64,000 nt of DNA, from the NCBI GenBank assembly GCA_025454925.1, contig JALONM010000009.1, positions 1-64,000 of the forward strand, in the 5' to 3' direction. The position numbers and the translations under genes are program-made. Below are positions 16,249 through 26,000 of this stretch, piece by piece. Origin of the DNA: Cytophagaceae bacterium (lineage in GTDB: Bacteria; Bacteroidota; Bacteroidia; Cytophagales; Cytophagaceae). The notes beneath the pieces are model-generated. The model ran no database searches. It worked only from the letters and a program-made list of their open reading frames with translations, and was not told the origin of the DNA. How positions within the stretch are numbered: position 1 is the stretch's first letter; each line of letters opens with the position of its first letter.

Positions 16249-17430
16249 TTATTTTTTCATTTTTTTATACCGAAGTAATGCTTCCAAGAAATAATAATCA
16301 GCATAGATAATGGGCACATCAATTTCTGAACCTTCCGGTATATTACCAGTTGAATGTTTGAGTATAAACTGATTATTTCCTTCTGATGCAAAATAATCGG
16401 GAGATGACAAGCTTTTTAATATTTTTTCTGCTCGCTCCCAATATTGAATTTTATTTTGTTTGGAATATTGACTGAGTTCTAGAAGAGCCGAAGCTACAAT
16501 GGCTGCCGAGGAGGCGTCGCGTGGTGCACCGGGAAGCTTGCTCGCATCGTAATCCCAATAAAAAATATAATCTGCAGGAACTGAAGGATGGTGAATGATA
16601 AATTGAGCTATCCTTTCCGCTTGTGCTAAATAAGCTGGATTTTGGGTTTCCCTAAAGCTCATGGTAAAACCATACAAACCCCATGCCTGGCCTCGAGCCC
16701 ATGCAGAAGTGTTGGAATATCCCTGATGGGTGGTACAGTTTATTACTGCGCCCGTGAGTGTATCGTAATTCAACACATGACAAGAACTGTTATCTGCTCT
16801 AAAATGATTGCGCATAGTGGTATTGGCATGAGTAGTTGCCACCCTATAAAAAAGAGAATCCTTGGTTTCTTTAAAGGCAAAGAATAATAATTCCAAATTC
16901 ATCATATTATCAATGATTACCGGATATTGCCATCTGGAACTCCAATCATAACGATCCCAGGAACGGATACAACCAGTAACGGGATTAAATCGCTTGCATA
17001 AATTACGGGCGGTTTGAATTAGAATTTCTTTATATTTTTTATCGCCACTAAGTCGATAGGCATTGCCATAACTGCAATACATCATAAAACCCAAATCATG
17101 GGTATGCGTTTTTCCTTTCAGTGGCTCTAATACATGAGTCCAGGCTTTAGCCTGCTTCTTCAAACGCTTATCTTTGGTATACTCGTATAAATACCATAAA
17201 CTACCTGGATAGAATCCACTCGTCCAATCCATATAAGAAACCAATCGCTTCGAACCATCCTGATTGCTGGATCTTGGAATACTATCAGCATGAGGAGGAA
17301 GAAATGCGGTACGCTGGTACTGCTGCCAGGAAGAACGCAACGCATTGTCAGCCCAATCTTCTTGCTGCGCAAACAATTCGTGGGTGCTCCATGTAAAAGC
17401 ACAAAACAAAAGAATAATGATTGATTTCAT
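16249..17430 (-). CDS. GH88-family unsaturated glucuronyl hydrolase
   Basis: A 393-residue secreted enzyme with a signal peptide (IIILLFCAFTWSTHELFAQ) and an (alpha/alpha)6-barrel of the GH88 family. These enzymes hydrolyse unsaturated uronic acid-containing oligosaccharides released by polysaccharide lyases. Recognisable conserved stretches are YMDWTSGFYPGSLWYL, HTHDLGFMMYCSYGNAY (an Asp of the catalytic site), YPVIIDNMMNLELL, SAWARGQAWGLYGF and DASSAAIVASALLEL. There are no lyase, SusC/D or sulfatase genes next to it, so it is not in a classic polysaccharide utilisation locus. It starts at ATG 17428-17430. Confidence 0.92.
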   Translation of the reverse strand: MKSIIILLFCAFTWSTHELFAQQEDWADNALRSSWQQYQRTAFLPPHADSIPRSSNQDGSKRLVSYMDWTSGFYPGSLWYLYEYTKDKRLKKQAKAWTHVLEPLKGKTHTHDLGFMMYCSYGNAYRLSGDKKYKEILIQTARNLCKRFNPVTGCIRSWDRYDWSSRWQYPVIIDNMMNLELLFFAFKETKDSLFYRVATTHANTTMRNHFRADNSSCHVLNYDTLTGAVINCTTHQGYSNTSAWARGQAWGLYGFTMSFRETQNPAYLAQAERIAQFIIHHPSVPADYIFYWDYDASKLPGAPRDASSAAIVASALLELSQYSKQNKIQYWERAEKILKSLSSPDYFASEGNNQFILKHSTGNIPEGSEIDVPIIYADYYFLEALLRYKKMKK

Positions 17431-18041
17431 CGTAGCTTGATTTTCAATCTCAAAGTTGATCCATTAACTCGTTTAAAAAAAATTTAAAATTAAAAATTAC
17501 TTATGCAAACTTGTATCGAAAAAAGAAATCGTGTAAAAAAAAATACAACGATCAAAAATTCAAAAAATAGAAATAGACATTCTAGAAAAAAGATAAGCTC
17601 TACACGCTGACGATTTATAAAAATATCGCTCTTTTTCCATGCCATATATAATTTGCTGCCCCTTTTAGAATTGTTTTGACTAATTGGTGTTATGCCACCT
17701 AAATTAAACAACCACCCCAAATAGTAACCATTTCAATATAAAGTTGGATATTTTCAGAATAATCAGATAAAGATTAATCTTTTTAAAACTATTTCCTTAA
17801 AAAAATTTAAGACTTCGCTAATTTGCTGTTTCGATTCATCCGAACGTTTTATTGGCTGATGTAAATAGTAATACGAAACAACTTTTACTCTTACATTTAC
17901 TATTTATTAACGAATGAACTCGAAGATTTTAATTGGTGATGTATTCATTGATTAAATTGACTTTACCCCTAATGACCACATTTGTATTAAAAAGAAACCA
18001 CTGCTTGAAAACCATAGCTTGCCCGCTAGTAGTTTGACTAC
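17431..18041. other. AT-rich intergenic region without recognisable gene
   Basis: About 610 bases of very AT-rich DNA between the divergent GH88 and asparagine-synthase-like genes. Short frames exist on both strands, but their composition follows the base bias and they show no family signature. It must contain promoters for both flanking genes, but I find no clean TAnnTTTG box. No repeat, tRNA or terminator is visible. Confidence 0.5.
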
Positions 18042-19751
18042 ATGAATCAACCATCCCAACATGAATGGAATGCTGTGAAGCCCTCATCTTTAAAATTCAG
18101 AGAGGCGCTTCACTTTACTGTAGAGGGCGATACCGTACTATGCCTAAAAGGTGCACCCTGTGCGAAAAGTAAGGATGGCAACTTTGAAATTTATATTTAT
18201 GGAATTATATATAATTATTCCACACTCGAACTATTAAATGGGTTTTCTGATTCTATTAACGAAGAATTTATCAGAACCATAGAAGGAAGTTTTATTATTT
18301 TTATTAAAAAAACTGAAGAACTGACCTTAATAACTGACAAAACTAATTCTATACGAGCGTTTTACGGTTCTCATAATCATACCTGGCAAGTTTCTACACA
18401 ATTACAAGATCTACCTCTGGCCAGCAGCGCTATCAATCCAGATGGAATTGCTTGCTACCTGGCCAATGGAGCGATGTTACAAGGATTGACATTATATGAA
18501 TCATTCCGCTTTACCATGGGTGGAAATATTTATACTTACACAAAGCAAGGACTTCATTCCTATTCCTATTGGAAATTCAAATTTCAATATCCCTCGAACT
18601 ATAATACCAAAGATTATTTAACAAAGTTAAAATCCTTATTAGTTAGCCGCATTCAATCAAAAATGCCCGCCATAGAAAAACCTGTTTTTTCCCTTAGTGC
18701 GGGCTATGATGTACGCTGCATTGCCGGTATCATGAGGGCTTCAGGTGAACTAAACCCAGCTGAATCTTTTTCATATTCCCTTCCCGACAATCATCATCGC
18801 ATGTCCGATGCATTCCTTGCCACACAAATTGCGGAAAAGTTAGATTTAAAGCATCAAACCATGCCCTCTTACTCGGGGAAGTTCATGGAATTACTCTTCG
18901 ATAACGTACATTACGGACAATGCACAACCCACTTCTGCGAAGAGTTGGAAGTTTGGAAAAAGCTGGAACAAACACACCAAGGTTCTGATCTGATCGTAGG
19001 GGAACAAGTTTTCGGTTATTTCGATGTATCCTTGTATTCCAGAGAAAGTACTCAAGGCCTTTTATCTTTGATGGGATCTAAAGGAATTGAATGGCTAAAA
19101 AACTTTCTTAATGAATCTCAATACAACCAATTCGCCCAATCGATAGACACCCAATTGGATGATATTTGGAATGCATTACAGTCCTACCCCGATTACCACG
19201 ACAAAAAGGATTTGCTTTACTTCGAACAAAGGATACAGCACATATTACTTCCCTGGCGCGCTCAGATAGGATTCCAGACGGGTTTCGTGCACAACCCATT
19301 GTTGGACGGCAAACTATTGGATTTTGTTGCCAGCATGCCACCGGCCCTGAGAAAAAGTAAAAATTTATTTAAAACGGCGGTCCAGGAATTACTGCCAGAG
19401 CTCAAAGATGTTCCTTACGCAACAGTCTTAGGTTATTCCCTCAACCTTCAATTAGAAATCCGAAAACATCAAAAAGAAATTTTACAATACCTGCAAGACC
19501 ATAACAGCTTGCTGGAGGACTTCATTCCAAAGTCTGCTATTATTCAAATGGTAATGCAACAAGGCACTTGGAAAGAACGAATCCGAAAACAATCTAAGCG
19601 TATAACAATCTTTTTAAGAAAAAAATACAGCATGCTTGATTTTGTACTCTCCAAAATAGCAAGTCCTTTAGAAAGTCCAAAAGGGCACTGTACACATCCC
19701 GACCAATTAGTATTGCGCATTCTAATGATGCACATTCAACTGCGCAAATAA
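18042..19751 (+). CDS. Asparagine synthase-like protein without glutaminase nucleophile
   Basis: A 569-residue protein resembling class B asparagine synthetases: an N-terminal Ntn-hydrolase-like region (about 1-130, ending in ITDKTNSIRAFYG) and a C-terminal ATP-pyrophosphatase domain (about 190-480). The PP-loop is atypical: FSLSAGYDVRCIAG where AsnB has SGGxDSS. The N-terminal catalytic Cys2 of AsnB is absent (the protein begins Met-Asn-Gln), so it should not use glutamine by the normal route. Such orphan proteins occur in lasso peptide, beta-lactam and exopolysaccharide clusters, but no precursor peptide, transporter or glycosyltransferase is adjacent. The substrate is unknown. It converges with the desaturase gene. 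Confidence 0.82.
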   Translation: MNQPSQHEWNAVKPSSLKFREALHFTVEGDTVLCLKGAPCAKSKDGNFEIYIYGIIYNYSTLELLNGFSDSINEEFIRTIEGSFIIFIKKTEELTLITDKTNSIRAFYGSHNHTWQVSTQLQDLPLASSAINPDGIACYLANGAMLQGLTLYESFRFTMGGNIYTYTKQGLHSYSYWKFKFQYPSNYNTKDYLTKLKSLLVSRIQSKMPAIEKPVFSLSAGYDVRCIAGIMRASGELNPAESFSYSLPDNHHRMSDAFLATQIAEKLDLKHQTMPSYSGKFMELLFDNVHYGQCTTHFCEELEVWKKLEQTHQGSDLIVGEQVFGYFDVSLYSRESTQGLLSLMGSKGIEWLKNFLNESQYNQFAQSIDTQLDDIWNALQSYPDYHDKKDLLYFEQRIQHILLPWRAQIGFQTGFVHNPLLDGKLLDFVASMPPALRKSKNLFKTAVQELLPELKDVPYATVLGYSLNLQLEIRKHQKEILQYLQDHNSLLEDFIPKSAIIQMVMQQGTWKERIRKQSKRITIFLRKKYSMLDFVLSKIASPLESPKGHCTHPDQLVLRILMMHIQLRK

Positions 19752-19753
19752 CT

Positions 19754-20842
19754 CTAACCACCAAACCTTTTGAGTGTGGTTACATGAGACTTGAATGCTT
19801 CAATAAAACTATCATTTTGCAGATACGGTACTCCAAACTCCTGGGCAGTGGCTTTGACAATAGGTGCTATGGCAGGGTAATGCACATGGCAGATGGTTGG
19901 AAACAAATGGTGTTCAATCTGATAATTCAAACCTCCTACAAACCATGACAACCAGCGATTGTTCGGCGAAAAATTTGCAGTGGTATTCATCTGATGAATG
20001 GCCCAGGTATTCTCAATCTGATTGATTTCGTTAGGCAATGGATGCTCGGTTTCTTCTACCGTATGAGCCATTTGAAATATCACAGTCAATATTAATCCTG
20101 TAACGTTATGCATCCACAAATATCCTAACAAGTAACTCCACCATTCTTTTTCTAAGAACCAAATAGGCACTACTAAAAACACAAAAAAGTAAAATAATTT
20201 CCCTAAAATTAATTTCACAAACGAAACTCTAACCTCTTGAACAGAGCCTTTGCACACACCTTCCTTTTGGTAGGTGAAAAACTGAATGAAGTCTTTCAAA
20301 AAGACCCAATATACCGTCATTATGCAATACAATAAAAAAGCATACACCCATTGAAATTTATGAATCCATTTGGTAGGTGTATGAGGAGAAAAACGCAAAA
20401 TCAATTTATCCGCAATATCGTCGTCGACAAAAGCAATATTGGTATAGGTATGATGCAACAAATTATGTTGCAATTTCCAATTGTAAACACTGCCACCAAT
20501 TAATGTTAATGAGTGACCTATGCATCTATTAACAAAACTATTGGAAGAATAGGCTCCATGATTTGCGTCGTGCATAATACTCATGCCAATACCCGCTTGT
20601 GCTATTCCCATTATTGTCCACCAACCAAAAGCCATATACCAGGCCCAATCATAAAACAACACTGCAGCAAATGGAACCAGATACGCCAGCAATAACACTA
20701 CTGTTTTCACTACCATTTCAGCAGTAAAGAAACGCGTACGTTTGTTTTCTGTAAAGTAATGATCGATGCGATGACGTAGTGTAGAATAGAATTCTTGTTT
20801 GTGAGCATCTCGGGAAGAGAAGCGAATTTTTAAATTTTTCAT
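19754..20842 (-). CDS. Membrane fatty acid desaturase (front-end type)
   Basis: A 362-residue integral membrane di-iron enzyme. The three histidine boxes are clear: HDANH at 91-95, HNLLHH at about 126-131 and QIEHH near residue 310. The Gln in the third box is typical of acyl-CoA or front-end (delta-5/6 type) desaturases, which insert a double bond into membrane fatty acids. About four to six hydrophobic segments lie between the boxes. There is no fused cytochrome b5 domain. Bacteroidota often carry such genes singly, as here. It starts at ATG 20840-20842. It likely adjusts membrane fluidity. Confidence 0.93.
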   Translation of the reverse strand: MKNLKIRFSSRDAHKQEFYSTLRHRIDHYFTENKRTRFFTAEMVVKTVVLLLAYLVPFAAVLFYDWAWYMAFGWWTIMGIAQAGIGMSIMHDANHGAYSSNSFVNRCIGHSLTLIGGSVYNWKLQHNLLHHTYTNIAFVDDDIADKLILRFSPHTPTKWIHKFQWVYAFLLYCIMTVYWVFLKDFIQFFTYQKEGVCKGSVQEVRVSFVKLILGKLFYFFVFLVVPIWFLEKEWWSYLLGYLWMHNVTGLILTVIFQMAHTVEETEHPLPNEINQIENTWAIHQMNTTANFSPNNRWLSWFVGGLNYQIEHHLFPTICHVHYPAIAPIVKATAQEFGVPYLQNDSFIEAFKSHVTTLKRFGG

Positions 20843-20959
20843 TTAATCAAAATTTCAACAAATGGTACTGACAATGGTAAAAATAGATTCAGTATCAATG
20901 TTTGTCGATGAATCATATACAACAAGATCTTAAAACAAAAATCTAAGAAAACCTAATCC

Positions 20960-21079
20960 TTAATATTCCTCAATATACGCAAAATCTTCCAAAGTTCTTT
21001 GTTGGTTAGCAGGAAGATTAACTACTGAGTCTGAATAGAACCGATCCATTTCAATTTGGATAAACAATAACATAGGCAT
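20960..21079 (-). CDS. Possible 39-residue small protein after the MscS gene
   Basis: A short frame from ATG 21077-21079 to TAA 20960-20962, with further ATGs at 21071-21073 and 21047-21049. The encoded peptide is acidic towards the C-terminus (LPANQQRTLEDFAYIEEY) and has a mixed, protein-like composition rather than the base-bias pattern of the surrounding DNA. It begins 41 bases downstream of the MscS stop on the same strand. No family is recognised, and it could be chance. The rest of 20843-21119 shows nothing. Confidence 0.3.
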   Translation of the reverse strand: MPMLLFIQIEMDRFYSDSVVNLPANQQRTLEDFAYIEEY

Positions 21080-21119
21080 TTCCAACTATCTTCAGTTCTA
21101 TTGCAGCGTCTATTTTTCA

Positions 21120-21620
21120 CTAGGTTTTATGTTCTTTCACCAAAATCCCTTTTTGCAATATTAAAGAATTAGGCATAGTAAGAATCTGACCTTCTTCGGT
21201 TTTCAAATGTATAAAAAAGTACGTCAGCTCTACAATTTCTCCTTCAATGGGGTACTCTTTGTCTAATACCTTGATATGGTCTCCTAACTTTAAAGGGTGG
21301 TTAAAAAATAAAATGATGCCTGAGGTAATATTAGAAAGCAAAGACCATTGAGCAAAAAAAGCAATACCCAAGGCGGTAAGCAAAGTACTGGCAAATACGG
21401 CTAATTCATTTTGTTCTACACCCCAAATACCTGCGATAACAATGGCTACTGCAATGGCCACCATCAAATGAATTCCCTTGATGATAATTTTTCTTCTCGT
21501 TCGCTCCAACTGTGCTTTTTTCAAAGAATTGTTCAATACATATTTGGTAATAAAATACCCAACTACGTACAATGCCACCGTAATAAGAGTTTCTGCAATC
21601 TGAACTTTATATATTTCCAT
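21120..21620 (-). CDS. Small MscS-family mechanosensitive channel
   Basis: A 166-residue inner-membrane protein. Two N-terminal membrane helices are followed by the pore-lining TM3 region (ALGIAFFAQWSLLSNITSGIILFF, about 85-108) and the beta domain start (HPLKLGDHIKVLDKEYPIEGEIVEL), which is the MscS signature. The protein stops soon after the beta domain (LTMPNSLILQKGI), so it lacks the large C-terminal cage of E. coli MscS. It probably releases solutes on hypo-osmotic shock. It starts at ATG 21618-21620, divergent from a T9SS-cargo gene. Confidence 0.92.
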   Translation of the reverse strand: MEIYKVQIAETLITVALYVVGYFITKYVLNNSLKKAQLERTRRKIIIKGIHLMVAIAVAIVIAGIWGVEQNELAVFASTLLTALGIAFFAQWSLLSNITSGIILFFNHPLKLGDHIKVLDKEYPIEGEIVELTYFFIHLKTEEGQILTMPNSLILQKGILVKEHKT

Positions 21621-21758
21621 GGTTAAGCCTTTAACGAACTAAGTAGTAATGAATGCATTTAACTTGACTTGCTAAAATTACGAGTACTTTCCCAAGACAA
21701 AAAATATTGCGCAACAGATTCTAACCTTTGTATATTTACATATCAAAAAACAAAAGCT

Positions 21759-22868
21759 ATGAAGTCAAAATCATCACCTTTCTTTTTACTTTTCATCTTG
21801 GTAATTACGAGAAGTTGGGGGCAACTCTCCATCTCCGTTGCTCCTGAAACGCCGCTGGATTATTTATCGTACGAGCTTACTCTTCCTAAAATTTTGGATA
21901 CCTACGAAAGTCGAACTAAGTATTTTGGAACGAATTCAATGTTTCAGATTCAGAAAATCACACAATCCAAGTACTCCGGATTGCCATTGTACAATTACTA
22001 TTCTGAATTAACAGACTTTATAGACTTTTTGGAAACCCGCACAACTGTTTCCAAAACTACTAACTATATCGCCTACGAACTTAGCCTGCGCAACACTTCG
22101 AATGGAGTATTTGTTGTATATTCCAAAGATACATTCTTCTTGACTGGTACTCGCCTCGATTCTATTTCTCAAACGATTTATGATTTGGAATCCAGCTCTC
22201 CTAATGCATTAGACACCTATGCCAAGTACGATGTCTCCTACAATGCCAGCAATATACTCTATGCCATTCAACTTCGTAACGACTATAGCGGAAGAGATTT
22301 AAGGTTTGCCGGATTAACGAAAGTATTTGACAACACAGGAAAGCATGTTTCAGACACCATTTACAAATTTGGGTACGATGGCTTCGGCAACCGAAAGGTA
22401 ATCGTAACTCAATATCAAGACCATTATTACAATGCCACAACACCTCTTCAATTAGATTCTACCTACCAATATAGCAGCTCCACCACTCCTGCTTTAGATA
22501 CTAAATTCACATACACATCAAACACCTCTAATGAATTGCTTACCCAAAAAGGATTTACCAATAACAGTAGCAATCAACAATACGAACAAACCTTCTGGAA
22601 TAAGTTCGCTAATGAAATTATTACCTCAACAGAAAAAACCACATATTCTGCTTTATCCATCTATCCAAACCCGAGCAATGATGTTTTACATATTTCCGAA
22701 AAATTTGAACACGCTCCATGGAATATATGGAATGCAGATGGAAAATTAGTAATGCATGGAGTAAGTGAAACCGGCGATATTCCAGTGCATGAACTTAGGC
22801 CTGGATTTTATTCGCTACAGATTAGTCAAGGAGAAATGCAATTTACTAAAACCTTTATCAAGCAGTAA
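21759..22868 (+). CDS. Secreted protein with T9SS C-terminal sorting domain
   Basis: A 369-residue protein. The start at ATG 21759 gives a clean signal peptide (SPFFLLFILVITRSWGQ); a TTG further upstream is less likely. The mature part (about 25-290) is rich in Thr, Ser, Tyr and Asn and has no family I recognise; it may be beta-rich (repeated D-SxxYxYSSS-type stretches). The last 75 residues form a type A sorting domain (ALSIYPNPSNDVLHIS, then WNADGKLVMHG, PGFYSLQIS and a basic end), so the protein should cross the outer membrane by the T9SS. It is followed by a strong terminator. Confidence 0.85.
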   Translation: MKSKSSPFFLLFILVITRSWGQLSISVAPETPLDYLSYELTLPKILDTYESRTKYFGTNSMFQIQKITQSKYSGLPLYNYYSELTDFIDFLETRTTVSKTTNYIAYELSLRNTSNGVFVVYSKDTFFLTGTRLDSISQTIYDLESSSPNALDTYAKYDVSYNASNILYAIQLRNDYSGRDLRFAGLTKVFDNTGKHVSDTIYKFGYDGFGNRKVIVTQYQDHYYNATTPLQLDSTYQYSSSTTPALDTKFTYTSNTSNELLTQKGFTNNSSNQQYEQTFWNKFANEIITSTEKTTYSALSIYPNPSNDVLHISEKFEHAPWNIWNADGKLVMHGVSETGDIPVHELRPGFYSLQISQGEMQFTKTFIKQ

Positions 22869-22883
22869 TAATTCTTCTCTTTT

Positions 22884-22917
22884 AAAAGCAAGGATGGCCG
22901 TGCCTTCTTGCTTTTTT
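22884..22917 (+). terminator. Rho-independent terminator after T9SS-cargo gene
   Basis: Stem AAAAGCAAG/CTTGCTTTT (22884-22892 with 22907-22915) with an inner GGC/GCC pairing, followed by a T-run to 22917. It lies 15 bases after the stop of the gene ending at 22868. Confidence 0.85.
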
Positions 22918-23070
22918 CATTTTTCAGAAAAACGAGAACTACTTGGTGGCTCGTTCAGCAAAGGCATAAAAGCCTTACCAAAACCGTTGCTAAACTGCAA
23001 CAAATCAATTCTGCACGAAAACTATAAAGATCGTATATTGCAATAGTAAAACTATTCAAATGCCAGCGAA

Positions 23071-26000
23071 ATGAAAAAAATCCTTGGTAGACTCTTTGTT
23101 TGTTTGTCTTTGATGATTCTTTCGGGAAAATTTCTAAACGCCACCGGACTTCACTTAAACACACTTCCCTCTACCCTTTCCACTTGCAGTAATCATATTT
23201 TATCGTGGACAAGCGCCAACAGTTATCCTGCCTATGTGCTGGAATACACCCTCGATTCAGGTTCCACCTGGGTTGTCATAAAATCGAATCACCCCAGCAC
23301 ATCTTATGTCTGGACACCTCCTTCTGTTAATGCATCGTTGTTGATTCGGGTGAGTGTAGCTGGAAGCCCTGAAATATCAGACACGTCTGACACATATTTG
23401 AAATTAGAAAAGTTGTACGCTCGCATCCTAAATCCAGACACGACGGTATGTTATGGAGCCAAAATAACATTAAAAGCCGACCGGCCCTCTTATGTTCTCG
23501 GAGCTAACTGGTCCGGCAGTAATTATTTAACGACACTTCCTAATGGCCAATCTATCGTCACCATATATGAACAAAGCACTTTGATTTTTACTGCATCGTT
23601 TGGTAACTGTATGATCAAAGACACCTTGAGAGTTGGTGTAAATATGCAACCTGAGCCGACCGTAGAAATAAGAATGCCTCAACAATATTGTCCTCAACAA
23701 TCGGGAACATTTCAAGCATTAGTTACTAACTTTTCAAGTCCCCCAACCTACCAATGGTATTTAAATGGCACGTTGCAAGCGGCGACCAGCGATTCTTACA
23801 CTGGCTTGGTGGGACTTAGCGATACTTTAGTCGTAAGAGCTATAGGAAGCACCACTTGTCCAATCCATGCAGCTGCAAAGTCTGAAGCACTTGTCATACA
23901 GCAAGCCGTTAACATTGAACCTGATTTTTCATTATCCTATTACGCCACTCCTTGTGCAGATGGAAAAACTATAATGACACCAATCATATTCACCTATCCT
24001 ATTGGACGGCATGTTGGATATAATTGGTATGTAAATAACGTATTTGCTGGCTCTCGTTTGGGTGATTTCAAATTGACTGTCAATACCGGAGACGTAGTGC
24101 GTTATGCCATCAACTATGAAGTATATTGTGGAAACTGGAAGTATAAAGAACATAGCACTACTATTCAATTGAAGATCCCGACGGTAAACATCACCGCCTC
24201 TCATAGTGGTACTGTATGCGCTGGTACTTCTGTGCAATTCAATGCTGTCATTGCCAATTTCCAAAATCCCCGATACGAATGGAAGATAAACGGCATTGTC
24301 AGTGGGTCTAATGCTTCTACATTCAGCACCAATACCTTAAGTGGTAACAATGCCATTACCCTGACGGTGCATGAACAAAATTCTTATTGTTCAGACAAGC
24401 CGGTTGTTGTTTCAAACACTCTACAAATCCAGGTAGATCCAATTATTACTCCAAGCATTAGCATTGCAGCAAGTCCCTCTACCTCCGTTTGTGAGGGCAG
24501 CAACGTTAGCTTTACACCCACTGTTACACAAGGAGGCACCCCAATTATCCATTGGTATGTAGCAGGCAACCTTGTGCATACTGGAGCATCCTATAGTTCA
24601 TCAACATTGCAACAAGGAAATAGTGTATATGCTGTCATGAATTCTTCATTGAATTGTTCCTCTCAGGCTACGTCCAACAGTCTAAGCATGACGATTACCC
24701 CTTCCTCCACAGCAACCGCGAGCATCACCGCTTCGCCCTCTTCCACGATCTGTGCCGGCCAGCAGGTCACCTTTACTGCTACCCATACCAACGGAGGAAA
24801 TGCACCGCAATTCAGATGGAAAGTAAACAATACCATTGTGTCGTCTTCGACCTCATTTAGCAGTTCCACGCTAAAACATTCGGATGTTGTTTCTCTGGTA
24901 TTTACTTCCAATAAACAATGTGTATTGGGTAGTCCTGTTACCTCTAACAGCATTCCCATGACGGTAAACCCTTTGGTAACCCCTCATTTACAAATCACTC
25001 CTGACAAAGGTCCTACGGTGTGTGAGGGAACGGAGGTTACCTATACGGCCAACTATTCGGGCGGAGGAACCAATCCGATATTTCAGTGGAGTTTAAATGG
25101 AGCACCAGCAGGAAACAATGCCCCAACTTTTACCTATACAGCCACTTCAAGCAGTCAATATGTACATGTGCTTATGACTTCCAATAATGCCTGTGCTACG
25201 TTTCAAAACATTGATGTGGTTAATCAATATTTACAAGTAAGCCCCAAGATCAGCCTTGGCGTAAGCATGGAAGTAAGTCCAGCCAACAACATTTGTGAAG
25301 GTACAATGGTGCAATTCAACGCTATTCCAGTCAACGAAAACAATCCAGTCTATGAATGGAGATTGAACGGGAACGTCGTCGGAACCGGTTCTAGCTTTTC
25401 CAGCGCAACATTGCAAAATATGGACGAAGTAGTGGTAGCCATGACCAGCAGCAAACAATGCGTTACATCCTCTACGGTTCATTCCGATCCAAGCATCATG
25501 CAGGTGACACCTGTCAGCGCTGCTGCTGTCAGCATTAGTTCCGGCAGTCTGCCGTCTTGCCTGGGGACCAACCTCACATTTACAGCTACGCCCAACCATA
25601 TTCTAAATGCTCCAACCTATCAGTGGTACGTCAATAATATGCCGGTGGCTGGAAATTCCAGTTCCATCACCAGCGATACCTTAACTCAAGGATCCTTCGT
25701 TTGGGTTCGCCTTACGTCCGATAAGCCTTGTGTAACCATTCCTGGCACCAGTGACTCGATTCAAGTTTCCATTTATCCATCGGTAGGCGCCGTAACAAGC
25801 ATCAGTGGCAACAGCACCGTTTGTCGAGACAAATCAGAATCCTACCAGGCAAGCCCTGCGGTACATGCCCTTGGCTATTCCTGGAGCCTGCCGAATGGCT
25901 GGACAGGAAATTCTACCAACGACATCATTCAAACTATTTCCGGAGCATCAAGTGGAATCATTTCCGTTACTCCATATAATAATTGTGGATTGGGCACGGC

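Noticed and set aside
17490-17720. 76-residue minus-strand frame with a hydrophobic end in the GH88/asparagine-synthase gap
   Set aside because: Phe/Leu/Ile content is explained by the very AT-rich DNA; no upstream promoter, no family match, no neighbour coupling.
18042-19751. Lasso peptide biosynthesis cluster
   Set aside because: Only a cyclase-like protein is present; I found no convincing precursor peptide, B protein or ABC transporter nearby.
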